This document shows positions 46,240 through 59,500 of a DNA stretch of 64,000 bases, piece by piece (within the stretch, counting starts at the first letter, position 1; the number at the start of each line of letters is the position of its first letter). The notes under the pieces are model-generated. The model made no database searches, was not told the origin of the DNA, and saw only the letters and a list, made by a program, of their open reading frames with translations. Location: the NCBI GenBank assembly GCA_050084985.1, contig JBITNC010000001.1, positions 93,744,001 to 93,808,000 of the forward strand, given 5' to 3'. The translations under genes and the position numbers were made by a program. Source of the DNA: Nageia nagi. Taxonomy: Eukaryota > Pinophyta.

Positions 46240-46420
46240 TCTTAAGGTAGGGGTGGAAAAAGGATTCCATCTAAGATCAAGATTTTTGAGCTTTATTACA
46301 GTGCCAAAATATGTGCATGAGAGTCTCTTTTGAGCTACAAAATAGATAGAAAGGATTGTCCACACCTAGGTGTTTCAATCTATGTACCTTAGGGAGACCT
46401 TTAAAAATTAAGCTAAAAAA
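46240..46420 (-). pseudogene. LINE ORF2 zinc-binding tail (zf-RVT)
   Basis: Reads RLKHLGVDNPFYLFCSSKET, then LMHIFWHCNKAQ. It matches the zf-RVT phrase C--C----ET--HLFW-C--A, with the first Cys degraded. It is the usual C-terminus of plant L1 ORF2. Confidence 0.7.
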
Positions 46421-47399
46421 AAATATGCTTAATTGGGTTTAATGTAATTTACCCATAAAATTTTAAAATGAAATGTCCATGCCTTATTAAAGTAAGAGAG
46501 ATCCCAACATTCATTGAGCTTGGGGACCATGGGTAAGTTGGGTGAAAGCTAACTATAGCCATGCTTGGCTGAGTACAAATAAAGGGGGACATCCTTAAAC
46601 CATTTTCATTCTATCCACCAAGAGCACTAAGTGTGTTATCCTAGCTTGGGCCAAAGAGAGAAAGGCATGCAGTTAAGCACAATGCCATAGGTGTCTTTGT
46701 CCTTAGGATTCAACATATATTTTTGTTTAAATAACCCCTAGGAAATTTAGATCTTATAGGCCCAATGCTTTTTTTGAAAAAATGTTTAACACAAATCCCT
46801 ATCTAGAGGCATATTCTAAAGCTTGATGGTTGGATATCACTAAACATTAAGGTGATCAAAAGAAAATCCTTTGCGTTTGCTACCTTTTTTCCAAGTAATT
46901 CATGGTTTGACAGTCTCCCATGCTTTCCAAATGCTTTTATAGATAAAGAACCAACAATTTTGATTGGAATAGGGGCCATAATGACGGAGGGAAGGTCCAT
47001 ATTTATCTAGGTTTTTTTACCTAAGGGAAGTCCTTAGGACATGCAGTGTCTGAGAAGGACTTTTCAAGATTTAAGGACTTGAAGGGATTTGATAATCCAT
47101 TTAGCACTCAAAGTAGTGAGAAGGATTTTTCAAGTTTCAAGGTCTTGAAAGGGCTTTGATAATCTATTTAGCACTCAAAGCAATGCCTTATCATTGATAA
47201 TAAAAAATTCTCATACCACTAGAGTTCTTGGGGAGGCAATAGAATTCCCATGCAACTCAGTGAAAGCCTTTATTTTCCTTTTTTTTGGCCCATAAAACTT
47301 ATTTGAGGAGTTTCTACAACTTCTTATAGAAGGCTTATGAAGGGATCCAACATGAAAAGTAATAAACATGAGTGCAAGTCATAACTTTAAAAAAAAATT

Positions 47400-48950
47400 G
47401 ATTTTTTCCTACAAGCGAGAGCTTTTTGGAAATCCTGTATGATAAATTTTTCTTGACTCTTTGAAGCACATATTTCCATAATTGGGTTGGGGTGGTCTAA
47501 AAAGCAAAGGGAATACCCAAAAACTTAAATATTTAGCCAGGTTGGATCCATTGCCATTGAAAAGGAAGGATCAAATTAAGGATGTTTGATATAGATTACT
47601 AATAATAGGAGGTTTTCTTCCATTGAATGCTATATTCTAAAGCTTTGGAGAAAGTTTCTAAACAAGAAAAGGTCTAAAGGAATAAAGTTTTATCCTCTCT
47701 TAGGGTGAGAAAGAAATCATCTGAAAAGTGACCATTAATTAATTGGCCTTGGTTCTCAGGTAGAGAAATTTCATGACTATCCCTTAGGAAGCTTTATTGT
47801 CAAGTAAGTAACCAAAAGCTTCAAACACTAACATGTATAATAAGGGGGATAAGGTACATCCTTATGTGACTAATCTGTAAAGTCCTATGGTATTAGTCTA
47901 TATACCATCTAAAGTAATAACAATTGAAGCATTAGAAAAAAATATTTTGATTGAGACATTAAAGGCAAGACCAAATCCAATAGCCTGGATCATTACAAGA
48001 ATAAAATTCCTCTCAAATTTATCATAAGCTTTCTCAAATTTAATTTTGATAAATAGGATATTTTGTTAAGAAGAGTGAGTCCATTCCATTCCTTCATAGA
48101 TTGCAATAACATAATTGAGAATTTTTTTTTGGATGAATCATATTTATTAAAAATAGATAATTTGGGGAAGAAGAGGCTTAATTTTTAAGGTTAAGGCTTT
48201 AATTATAATTTTATAGCCAACATTAACTAGAATAATTGATCTCCAACTAGTAATAAGCTTACGTTTCTTGACTTACAAATGATATTAATATTTCTCTTGT
48301 TGATATGAGATCCCAAAGATCTTGTTCAAAGATCTTCTTTCTAAAAACATAGAAGATCATGGCCAACTAAATCCCATAGTTTTGTATAAAAATCACATGG
48401 GTAGCCATATAATTCATGAGGTTTATCATTTCCCATACAAGAAAGAGTTGGTTTCAGATCTTTAATTGAGAGGGGGCAGGCATAATCCTCTTTTTGATAA
48501 AGAAAGAGTTTGTTCAAAACCACACTTCAACATTCAACAAGAGCATTTTACCTTTCCAATATGAAATATTATGAGGCAGAAACTTATTCGTAGTGCTTGA
48601 CAAATGCATTAGTAATGGTGGGTGGATCTATGATTGTAATATTCTCATCCATAATGGCTTTAAATTAGGCTACATATTTAGGAGGTCTGAGATGCTCAAA
48701 GAATTCTTTGGTAACTCTATCAACAATTCAAAGCTAATGGAGTCGAGCTTAGATTTGGGCACCTTTGGCTTCATATAATTCCACTATTCATAGCTCATGG
48801 TGAACTGCAACAACATGTTGTTGCAAAGGAATGCTCGAAGATTCGGCTTAAAGATGAATATAGGTCCGAGTAAACTCATATATGAGGGAATTACTAAATA
48901 TCTTGCAACTTCATGCAATCTTGACTCCTAACATTATCAAAATGGTGGTG
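47400..48950 (-). pseudogene. LINE ORF2 reverse transcriptase domain
   Basis: Broken RT with KLWDLVGHDLL (48400), a K-KPLLP block, KAYDKFERNFILVMIQAIGF (the usual FEKAYD region, about 48020), GLYRLVT-GCTLSPLLYML and QLINGHFSDDFFLTLRED. The last holds the RT box F-S-D-D at about 47715-47730, close to the plant LINE consensus FADD. Many stops. It would copy LINE RNA at the nicked target. Confidence 0.8.
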
Positions 48951-49099
48951 GTTCTAAGGATAACATCATTCCACCTCTCAATCCATACCCTATTGCTAGA
49001 GGACCTAGGGATAAAATTTCAGACTTGACAAATATGAGAAACAATGGTCAGGTGGTGTAAAAAATATACATTAAAGAAAAACTGAGAATGAAAAATTAT

Positions 49100-49880
49100 G
49101 GGAATATACTAAGGGGGTGAAACTTTAAAGATAATCAACATGTGATCAAAGATGGTTTTGTTGGGGAAGCTAATAACTAAAGGTATATCTTGATTAAGCA
49201 TGTGAAAGATGAACCTATAATGGTTCATAAGCATAGCCCTATCTAGTCTTTTGAAAACTCTATCCTCCTCTTCTTGGAAATTGGACCAAGTGAAATAAAT
49301 AAAGTTAGGAAAAAATTGAGAGATGTGACATGCATAGGTGTCCATAAGCCCATGCTTGTTCTTGAGATAGAACTAGGCATCCCTCTTACTCGCACACCAA
49401 TATATGAAGAGCCTTCCAAATTTATCCTTTGATTTTTTAACCATGTTGAAGTCTCCATATAAAAGCCAAATTATTTGTGGAAGTGAAAATTCAAGCCAAT
49501 GCCATAAACCATATCTATTAAGGCCTTGATTGGAGGCATAAAAGTTAACAACTTCCAAAGGTTATCCATCAATATCAAAAAGGGTCCACATCGACCAGCT
49601 CGAGGGATCTATGCCCCACAAAACTAATAGAGAATTCCATTTTAGTGGTACCAAGGTAATGGCACCACCTTTTCCTTGGAAATGATTAGTAGTATAAAAA
49701 ACAATACATATCTATAAAAAGGAATTAACACAATGTAGGTTAAAATTAAAGATTTTAACTTCTTGCAAACAAAGGAAATTGAGCATCCTATATAAATTAA
49801 TGACTTTTGCAATTTCACTATGGACTAAATATTTTTGGATTGGGTTCATCAACTCTTTGAAATTCCATTACATGAAAATC
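49100..49880 (-). pseudogene. LINE ORF2 endonuclease domain
   Basis: APE-like endonuclease: LQEVKI (catalytic Glu), VVNFYASNQGLNRYGLWHWL, WLLYGDFNMV (Asp/Asn of the active site), YFTWSNFQEEEDRVFKRLDR, and the last block FDHMLIIFK, where the usual S/T-D-H reads F-D-H. A stop and a frame change divide it near 49370. It nicks the target DNA in LINE integration. Confidence 0.85.
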
Positions 49881-49989
49881 ATTGAGCAATATTAAGGTTC
49901 ATATCATCATTGAACTCTTCTATCTCATCATCTTCCACATCAAAATTCTAATTGTCTCCCAACTCCCTAAGAGATGCATAGGGATTTGC

Positions 49990-51102
49990 AAGGAATTTAG
50001 CATGATTAGTACCTACAAACATGCTAAAAGAACACTCATCTTAGAGGTTAAGCATCAATCTCCCAAAAGGATTACAAGACCTACTAGGTCACATCAACAC
50101 CTCCTTATAGTTGGTTTCTAAAGCAAGATGAGAAGAGATGACAATAGAAATGATAACTTGAGTTGTGGATGGCATGTTGGTCTCAGGTGATGGTTGGGAT
50201 ATCATAGTGGGCTATGCAAGCACAATCGAGGAAGAGTTTCCTTAAGGCAGTGCTATGTTTCACATTTTGCCTATCCACCATGGTCCATTAACTTGATGGT
50301 TTACCATTCCCATTTTCGATGTTGGTGGGCTTAGTCATTGGCTATTGCGCTGAAGCCATCATCAAGGTTGAAGGAATGTTAGTTTCTTGGTTCCAAGGAT
50401 TAACTATGCCCTTCATAAGAGGGAAATATTTAATTTTATGATCGATTGATTGACATAGATAACAAGTATTGGGAAGGTTGATGTAAACCAACTATTGAAA
50501 GTAGAGGATTAGATAACCTTAATAATAAATGGTCTTTGAGATCTTTGGAAAGATCCATTTTCACATAGGCTCTTTTATAGGCATATACCCCATAAAATAT
50601 TGGTTTTTACACATAAACAAAGGTGCCTAGGTGGGAAACAATGATTTTCAAAAATGACCAGAGAGGGACTAGAAGACTTGGGAGTTCAACCCAATTGGGG
50701 AATTCCAATGGGGATTCTTCATTAATAGAGAAATCTTGAGTCCATGGTTGAGACACTAGGAGTGAGTTCCTAACTTACTATAGATCATGGTCAAATACAT
50801 ACTTGGTATGGTCTTCATGAGGAAAATAGAATAGAAAAATCTTTGGTGAAGTTTTGTATCCTTTTAATTTTGATACCATACGATGTTTAGTACTGTTGGA
50901 CCCAATTGCGAATGAGAGTATTTTTCAAGACATGATCCATGAAACACTCTATGAGGGTATGCTTTTCTATCCAACCAAATGCATTATTTAAAAAAATTAG
51001 TAGGGATTGTGACATCAGGAATAGAGGGATTACCTCAGAGTATACCTTTGGGATGAACTTCCTAAGTTCCTTAGATGCAATTGTTCTTACTAGTAGCTTC
51101 AA
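49990..51102 (-). pseudogene. LINE ORF1 (DUF4283-like, zinc knuckle)
   Basis: Broken translation contains DFSINEESPLEFPNWVELPS, then LLVPLWSFLKIIVSHLG. This resembles the plant LINE ORF1 phrase 'P-F--DEESPLAPVWV-LP-LP--FW'. It then has INLPNTCYLCQSIDHKIKYF, a zinc knuckle whose last Cys is changed to Phe. ORF1 proteins bind the LINE RNA. There are multiple frame changes. Confidence 0.7.
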
Positions 51103-51269
51103 CCTTGGTTGAAGCTATCAAATGATCCAAGTCTATATTAATAACAAATCAAATCCCCTCAAGGAAGTTGTAAGTACATTGATGTGGGACTTAAAGCCAA
51201 GAACTAATAGTTCCACATAAGGTTCAATGGGAAATGAAACCCTAATCTAAGTGTTCAACTCATGCAAAT

Positions 51270-51994
51270 TGTAGACCTTAAATTGTGTAAAATGTGAATA
51301 TACATAATAAATAAATAGATATACAATATAAAAAGAATAAATATATATAATATATCAAATACAATAAATATATATGAAACACATGCACCTAATATGAAAT
51401 GTATGTACAATCCTTGAAAGCAAATAACAATGAATCTCTAGAGGATTGGGATCAAAGTTATGGTGAGTTCATAATGGATCTTCATGTACATGAATCAACA
51501 ACTCGACCATTGAAATATGGAACCCTCAATCTAGAAGATGCGTGCTATTGACAACCTTGGAGAAGCACATCAGTAACAATGTTGAATATGTTGAATTATG
51601 GAGCACACCAAAGATAAAAAGTTTTAGGGCTCAGAGTATAAAAATTTATCATAATAGGTGGTGTCAAAAGAGCATATCAAAGATATTTTCATATCAAAGA
51701 TATTTTCATATCAAAGAGTTTTGATTTATGAAGATTAACCTATTCCACTCACATATATAGCCTGCAAGGATATAGAAAGAAGTGAAGGCTGACCTCTAGC
51801 AATAATATAAACTATATTGTATTCAGTATATTTTTAAAATAGAACCATGATAAATGATATAGCATTTAATATAACACATGGAATTGCATTTTAATATCAA
51901 CTTTATCTTGATATTTGTAATATTGCAATAATTCATTTAAGAAGTCTAAATATGATTTATTAAATAAATAATAAATCATTTTTAGGTGTCTACA
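51270..51994 (-). repeat. 3' LTR of element F
   Basis: 725 bp, matching 55808-56549 with small insertions and deletions. A CATATCAAAGATATTTT duplication of about 20 bp lies near 51680. Confidence 0.87.
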
Positions 51995-54704
51995 TTTTCC
52001 CCCTTTTGGATATGAAATAAAAAGCATTGAAATTACATAATCTACGGAATTATAGAGAAGAGAAGAAAATTTTCGATAGTAAAGTGAAATTTTTGATCAA
52101 TATGTTGAGTATGATATGTTGTCTACCTACTTTTGATCTTGCATTGCCCCTTTCTCTAGCTTCTTTAGGGAATCAAGCTAAAAATTGGAGTCCTTGTATG
52201 AGGAGAGCATCTCTATGCAAATCCTACTCTCTCAAACAATACCTTTTTAAGAACAATTCAATATAATAACCACATAGATCACATCCTATTAAATAATAAT
52301 TAATTAAAAGATCAAAGATGAAATAAATATGATATCCATTATGTCACGATGGCCAATGCAACTCATAGTTCTATTTAACCATGATATTTAGACTACTATT
52401 GTTGCAATTCATAGTCTATGAAGATCAAGATGATGAGGTCCTTTTTAATATCTCAAGCTTGGAATAACTATGATTATCAAGTTGATGAAATCCTTTGATG
52501 CCCCATGCTTTGAATAACTTGTAATTTATAAGAGATGTTGCTCATGGCATGACCATGACCTTGAAAATATTTGTTAGCATAATATTAAATAATATCATTT
52601 GATTCCTATAAAAAAACCATATATTCAAATACTTATTGGCCTTACATATCAATATTATGTGTTTGATCACATTGAATTACTTGATTTTGAAAGCAAACCT
52701 ATATCATAATTTCATATAATTTGGCAATCATGTCTTTTACAACTTTGTTCTACATTCCACTTTCAGTGCATATTTGTGAAATAATAACATTTTCAAATAA
52801 ATATTCGAGTATTTATAACTTTCCCTCTTTGTAATGAATTTGATGTAAACATACATTGTTGATAGCATAGAATTAGTCATATCAAATCTGCAAACTTTAA
52901 TGATATTTAATTAAAAGTGAGTAATAAGATTTTGTATCATAAAGATCATGAAATCAAATCTCCATATAGTAGAATATTTTCCTTTTGAGCAATATCTTTT
53001 TCAATTTTAACCTTATATACTTTTTATCTATGCAACGATTGTACACATATGATATTAATCTTTTTTATCTTTCAAAATCATAGTAACAGTATGAACATTT
53101 GAAAGAATCTATAATTTCACTTTAATCACACTATTGACAACATGAGAATGATAGAATTACATTTCAAGAGAAAGAGTCCATTCAATTGGAATTGGAAAAT
53201 GACCATTCAGATATTCAATATTCTCATGAAATGTGTCTATACAATATAATATTGCTATATTATACCAAATTTTCAGAGATATAATGGCCTTGAATTTTCA
53301 TAGTTTATTAGTAAAATATGTATTCTATTTGAAATAATAGTCATAAGAATAGCATATGCAATGTTCACTTTTTATACCAGATATTCAAAGAAGTAATAAT
53401 GGTCTTAAATTCATCAATTACAATATATTTTGCAATGAATATCATAAACATGATCATCAAAACATTTGATATGATCTACTTTACTTGTACTTACCTACAT
53501 GCCCCAAGAATGGACAATTTTGCGCTTTATAATTTTTGAATTTCTACCTTTTGATTTCTATCATGCACCTAGCTGAAATTGAAATTGTCCCCAGTCGAAA
53601 ATTATATTTCCCCCAATTGAAACTGATACTACCCCCAACTAAGACTATATCCATTGTTTCTTGATTTTTTTTTTTTTTAATATTTTTCATGAAATGCAAC
53701 TAATATGGGATGCACTGACTAGACATAAGACTACCTTATAGATGAGACATTTGATTAACATGGCAAATTTGAGAACCTTGATGAGATAAAAAGACAAGAA
53801 AAATATATGATGAAATAAGAAGACTTGATGAAATAATGAGAATGAAAAGAAGTAAAAAGAGAAAATAAGAAGTAATAGAACATGATAAAAAAGATGAAGA
53901 TGCAAGGATACTATAGTTAAAACTTGATAAAATTTTCCATGTTAACCAAATGCATGCAAGTAATTAACTCATGATATGTAACCTATATGAAATGCATCCT
54001 ATATGATATGCAAAATTAGAAATTATAGTACACTATAGGTTGGAACCACCACCATATTTAGCACATATTTCCATGAGAAATTGATTTTCTTTATTTAAAT
54101 TATCCACTGCATTTTCCATACCTTAACCTGCTACTCTCTCAATAAGATCAATAGATTTAAGTTATACTAATGGAGTAAATGTGTTGAATGTTTCCATTTG
54201 AAAACGACTTATTAAGGAGTTCAATCTTAAATTGATACTTTTCAAAAGGTCAATATTTTTGTATTCTATATTCCTATAACTGAATCTCAACTGGATATAA
54301 CTAAACTAAAACTATCCCTATGCTTTGTTTATCAAATTTTTCATTTTCTACCTTTGGTGGTCGATCAAATTTTATGACATAAATATCCTATTTAATTTTT
54401 TCTACAATATGGGTGTCTTATGTTTTCAAAGTTTCTTGAGATATTACTTTTCACCGATATTATTTTAGTTTTGATTGTTGAGGTTGAGTTTTAATTTGAG
54501 GTTTAGGTTGCAGTTAGGTTGAGGTTTTTGACTTTGTTGTTGTTTTTGTATTCCATCTTTCTTAAATTTTTACATACAATATTTTCCTACATATGGATCT
54601 TTTAATAATGTATCTAGTTCTTTCCTTAGAAATGCATGATAATTTTCCTTCAAATCAAGATCAATATAAATACCTAACATCAAATAAGGATTGGCTAACA
54701 TATG
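51995..54704. other. Interior of element F, no gene seen
   Basis: 2.7 kb of AT-rich sequence. A purine tract lies at the left edge. No protein family or structured repeat is found. Confidence 0.65.
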
Positions 54705-55034
54705 TTATTTATTTTTTTTGAGTTGATCTTGAGATGTCAAATTTTCAAATGCAATATCATACATCTCAAACTTATCCATAACTTTAAGGTTTAAATATGC
54801 ATCATAATCAATTTTAGCCATATAATCATCATCAACATCATCATTATCATTATCATGCACTTGATTTTCTATAATTGATACATCATTTTGCACATCATCA
54901 TCATTTGTAGTAGTTAAACATGAATTCGATAAACTCATTTTATCATAAGATGTTTTTCTATTGTTATTTTGCACAACATCCATATCCTTAGGCATTTCTT
55001 GTTTAGAAGAAGGTGCACATAAATCACTTATCAT
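54705..55034 (-). pseudogene. Unrecognised ORF in element F
   Basis: 109 codons on the - strand in element sense, starting MISDLCAPSSKQEMPKD. It has an acidic Asp/Asn run (DNDNDDVDDDYMAKIDYD) and a K-rich end. It may be a gag remnant, because it lies 5' in the element and upstream of a Q/K/P-rich stretch (near 54540), but no gag domain is recognised. Confidence 0.4.
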
Positions 55035-55615
55035 ATTCCAATTTTTAAGAAAATCATAGTTGTAGGATCCATGCTAAAAATGCAAGATCTAGATCTTTGC
55101 ACAAAACTTTAAGGAATATGATAAAATAAGCACTTTTACACTGTGCAAGATTAAAAATAAGTTGCTAACATGTATATTTATGATGTGGGACAAGTTTTAT
55201 GAGTCTAGAACTTTCAAAATTCAAGAAAATAACTTTCAAAACTTAGTTTTTATGCAAAAATATTTTATTTGAAAATCTTTAGAGATCTTGATAAAAATAC
55301 ATGCAATAAGCCCAAATTAATATCATAAAATTACCTTCTATGATCACTCATGGTTTTGGTAAGTTTTTATCATGAAACGAGTCACCAAATAATTGCAAAA
55401 TATTTTGAAAATTTATGATTTTTCAATATGACGTTTTTTGCAAAAATATTCTCAAAATTGATCAAAATATGTAAATCTAGACCTAAAAAAATTAGAAAAA
55501 TTTACCAATTATATTTATCTATCATTTGGACAAATTCTTTTAATGTTAGATCCCACCAAATTAAATAAAATGACTTCCAAAAATTGGTATTTTCTACAAT
55601 GATATTTTTTAGGAA

Positions 55616-55616
<1 letters not shown>

Positions 55617-55650
<34 letters not shown>

Positions 55651-55657
55651 ATATATA
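55617..55657. repeat. (TA)n microsatellite
   Basis: About 40 bp of TA repeats with one TT interruption, inside element F. Confidence 0.9.
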
Positions 55658-55807
55658 AAGTAATATTTTTTTTTTTTAAATTTGAAGATAATTAACTCAA
55701 CCAAAAAGAAAACAAAACCAAGGGTTTCTAATGCAAAACTCCTCAGAAAAAGCAATGCCCTAAAATAAAAATTCTAAGGTTTGTAGGATCAGTTAGGTTC
55801 ATCAAAA

Positions 55808-56549
55808 TGTAGACCCTAAATTGTGTAAAATGCAAATATACATAATAAATAAATAGATATACAATATAAGAAGAATAGATATGTATATTATATCAAATAC
55901 AACAAATATACATGAAATGCATGCACTTGATATGAAGTGTATGTACAATCCTCGAAAGAAAATAATAATGAATCTCTAGAGGATTGGGATCGGATTCATG
56001 GTGAGTTTGTAGTGGATCTTTATGTACATGAATCAACAACTTGACCACTGAAATCTAGAATCCTCAATCTAGAAGACAAATGTCGCTGATGGCCGTAGAG
56101 AAGCATGTCATTAACAATGTTGAATATGATGAATTATGGAGCACACCAAAGATAAAAATTTTCAAAGATCAGAGTATAACAATTTATCATAATAGGTGGT
56201 ATTGAGAGACACCATTTCTTGATGAAAATAACAAAAGACAACCAACTATCAGAGATCTTGTCATATCAAAGAGTTCCAATCTGTGGAGGTCAACCTATTT
56301 CACTCACATATATAGTCTACAAGGACATAGAAAGAAGTGAAGGTTGACCTCTAGCAATAATATAAACTTTGCGGTATTCAAGATATTTTAAAATATGAAC
56401 CATGATAAATGATATAGCATTTAATATAACACATGGTATTGCATTGTAATATCAACTTTATCTTGACATTTATAATATTGCAATAAGTCATTTAAGAAGT
56501 CTAAATATGATTTTTTAAATAAATAATAAATCATTTTTAGGCATCTACA
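55808..56549 (-). repeat. 5' LTR of element F
   Basis: 742 bp, TGTAGACCCT...CATCTACA on the + strand, homologous to 51270-51994. Confidence 0.87.
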
Positions 56550-59500
56550 CAAACCAGAGTAGAGAAGAGCAATTAGAGTGATTTCGTCACTTATAGATTT
56601 AGATTTTGTGTTTGGGGTTCTCTTCTTAAAATTTATAGGTAAGTCATATTATTGTTTTATTTTTTTAGTATTTTTTATTACATATATAAAGGGATATTTG
56701 AACTTAAATCTCTCTCACAATTGAGAGACTTCAACATTCATTTTCTCTTAACTTAAAATTTAATGTAAGTTTCAAAATATAAAATTAAATATTAGAGATA
56801 ATTAAATTTATGATTAGGTTTTAAGGAATTTATTTTGATATATATTTTTTTAGAAGTTAAATTTTGAATCTTCAATCTAAATAATTAAAATGAGAATATA
56901 TCAATAAATATTTAATGTAATGCAATAGAGATGTCAAAATTTGAAATGATATGTAAGGATTTTTGAGATTATTTTGTTGTTTTATATAAATGTTATGATT
57001 TTGTTTTTGTATTTTTGCATAACTTTCATGTTATATGAAAAAAATTGATTTTTGTATTTAATCAAATACATAATTAGATACATATAAAATAATAATTACT
57101 TATAGAATAAATAATAATAAAGTAAATTCAAATCTCAACATCATGTTGTAATGACAAAGGTGAATCCAAATGCTTACTTATAAAAAGTTATCATTTTATT
57201 TTACAAATAGATCAAATGAACCTACCTGATGAACAATCTCTTTTGAAAAGGACAACATCTAAGCTCTCCAAAATTATCTATGTAACACAAAAATATTGAG
57301 GATATCATTTTTACATTCCTACATCAAGTTGAATACAATTTTAAACTCTTATGAATCAATTTGAGCCCTACTAGAGGAATCTACACCAAGATTTGATATC
57401 TTGAGACTTCTCAACAACTATCGTAACTTTCCATAAACTTAAATGTTTTAGTAATTAGGTTGCTATCAACCTAAAAATATCTCTTTTAGGTTGACATCAC
57501 CTAAAAACTAAGATTTTTAACCCTTTTATCAGTTTGTTTAATATGTTCTTTCATTGTTGATTTTAGATCTTCTTATAGTTCATCATGTTTAAGTATCAAT
57601 TTCATATTTTTTCAATCTTCTTTTCCTTCAATTATGAATTTTTATCTTTAACATTTGGGGCGAATATTAGTCATCCTCAAGGTTGGTCCTATCCTTGTAA
57701 AACAATCAAAATAAGTATGAATCCCTTCTAAAATCCTAGTTTGACATGATCAATTAGTAGGAGGATTCAATACTTCATTTGGGCTAATAAAATTAGACCT
57801 AAGTACAAAAGTGTTATTATATGATTATATTTAGCTTCTACCATATGTTTTGGATTATTATAAACTATTTCATACATTTTAGTTTGCTTGATTAATTGCT
57901 TATTGTAGTTCACATATAATAATAATAATAATAGTAATAATAATAATTTGATAATTACTATTGCTTATTATATTTATTTTAGTTACAATTATAAAAAATA
58001 TCCTAATGATTCTTGCATGATTGTCATGGTTGCTTACAAATTTTATGACTTATGAGAATAGTGATAAATAAGTAATTTATATACATCACATATTGGATAA
58101 AAGTCAAAGGCACATGTTAAGCTTATTGAGAAGATGATAATAAATATAGAGAACACATGATCTTTCATTATATAAGTTCTTTATAAATATTTTATCATAA
58201 ATTTATGTTTAAATGAAATATTTTTTTCATAGTCTTCTTAAATGAAAGAAATTTAAATTATGAAGAATACGACTATGTGTGTAAGGTTAGAAGGAATCAT
58301 AAGAAGCTCAAAAAATGTGTCTTCAAAAGACTCTATTTCCTTCCACTTTTAGGATTTGTGAAACATATAGAAGGGAGTTTTGTATAGACTCTTAGAAATA
58401 TGAAACATATTTTATTATAGTAAGTTTTGAAAATCGTTAAGAAAATTTTCCTTTTAAAGTCTTGTTAAGATGTAATAGCATTTTAAAGCCTTATCTCTTT
58501 AGGTACTCATGAGTTGCTTAAGACCATATTGAGTTGGAATGGTGGATTTAAGATATCAAATTTGAGATGATGAAGGGGATTCATCTTTCAAACAACATGG
58601 GGTGTTTGACATGACAAACAAAGTTGCTACTTTATTATTTTAGATCTAAAGTAATGACATTAGTTGAATCAAATATACATAATTTGTTTTTAGGTGGACC
58701 ACAAAGCTTTGATTAGGGAAATAGAAGAGAAATCATCTTTCAAACACCATGAGGTGTTGGAGGGTATGGAAATGTAAGACTTAATGGAGTTCTTATTCAA
58801 CATTCTATATCTAAAGTAATGAGGTTAGTTGGACTATATAGATGCAACCTTGAACTAGAAGACTATAAAAAGGATGCTAAAGAGATTTATAGGGATGGTA
58901 ATGGTAGACCATGGAGCCATAGTTTGAAATAATAAAGAAGATTTATTATTCATACAACATTGGGGATGTTGGAGGGCATGCCTATAGGATGTTGATTTCA
59001 AGGGAGTTTCTATCTCAATATTTTGGCTTGTAATAAAATGATTCATTATTTAGTTCTAAAGATTGTCTAAAGCAAAATTGTAAAACATCACCATGTTATA
59101 TTGAAAAATATATAAATTTTTATTTTTTATGATTTAAATCTTGTTACAAGTTTGTATTTTCTATACTCTCCTTTTTTACGAACCTTGAAGTTTCTTATTT
59201 TGGAAGGCATATATTACAAATTTCATATTTTGCTACAACCTTGTAGTTTAGAGATAAAAATCCAAATGATGTATTAAGGTTATAGAAGCTTGCAATAACC
59301 ATGATTTTATTGATAATATATTTATCCTTTTATCTAAAAAAATTAGATGATTGTTATTTTAAAATTTATTTATCAAATACATTAGTAATTATATATTGGA
59401 ATATTAAATGAAAGGGCTCATATCTAAGTAACTAAAAAAATGTGAGAATATTATTTTTGGTGTTTATATATCCTTGTTGAATATGAATAAGGTCAAATTA

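Larger units (their letters stand above)
46200..51130 (-). mobile_element. Decayed L1-like LINE
   Basis: A non-LTR retrotransposon on the - strand, recognised by its domain order: ORF1 with a DUF4283-like domain and zinc knuckle (51102 down to about 50000), APE-type endonuclease (49880-49100), RT (48950-47400) and a zinc-binding RT tail (about 46420-46240). All frames are broken many times. No LTRs. The 3' boundary, with poly-A on the - strand, is not sharply visible and may reach about 45780. Confidence 0.85.
51270..56549 (-). mobile_element. Low-coding LTR retrotransposon F
   Basis: Direct LTRs of 725 bp (51270-51994) and 742 bp (55808-56549), both TGTAGACC...TCTACA, with a near target duplication CAAAT (51265-51269) / CAAAC (56550-56554). 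On the - strand a purine tract AAAAGGGGGAAAA abuts the left LTR, so the element runs on - with its 5' LTR at the right. No primer site is clear: the sequence after the 5' LTR reads TTTTGATGAACC. It encodes no RT or integrase. Its LTRs are unlike those of A-E. Confidence 0.87.
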
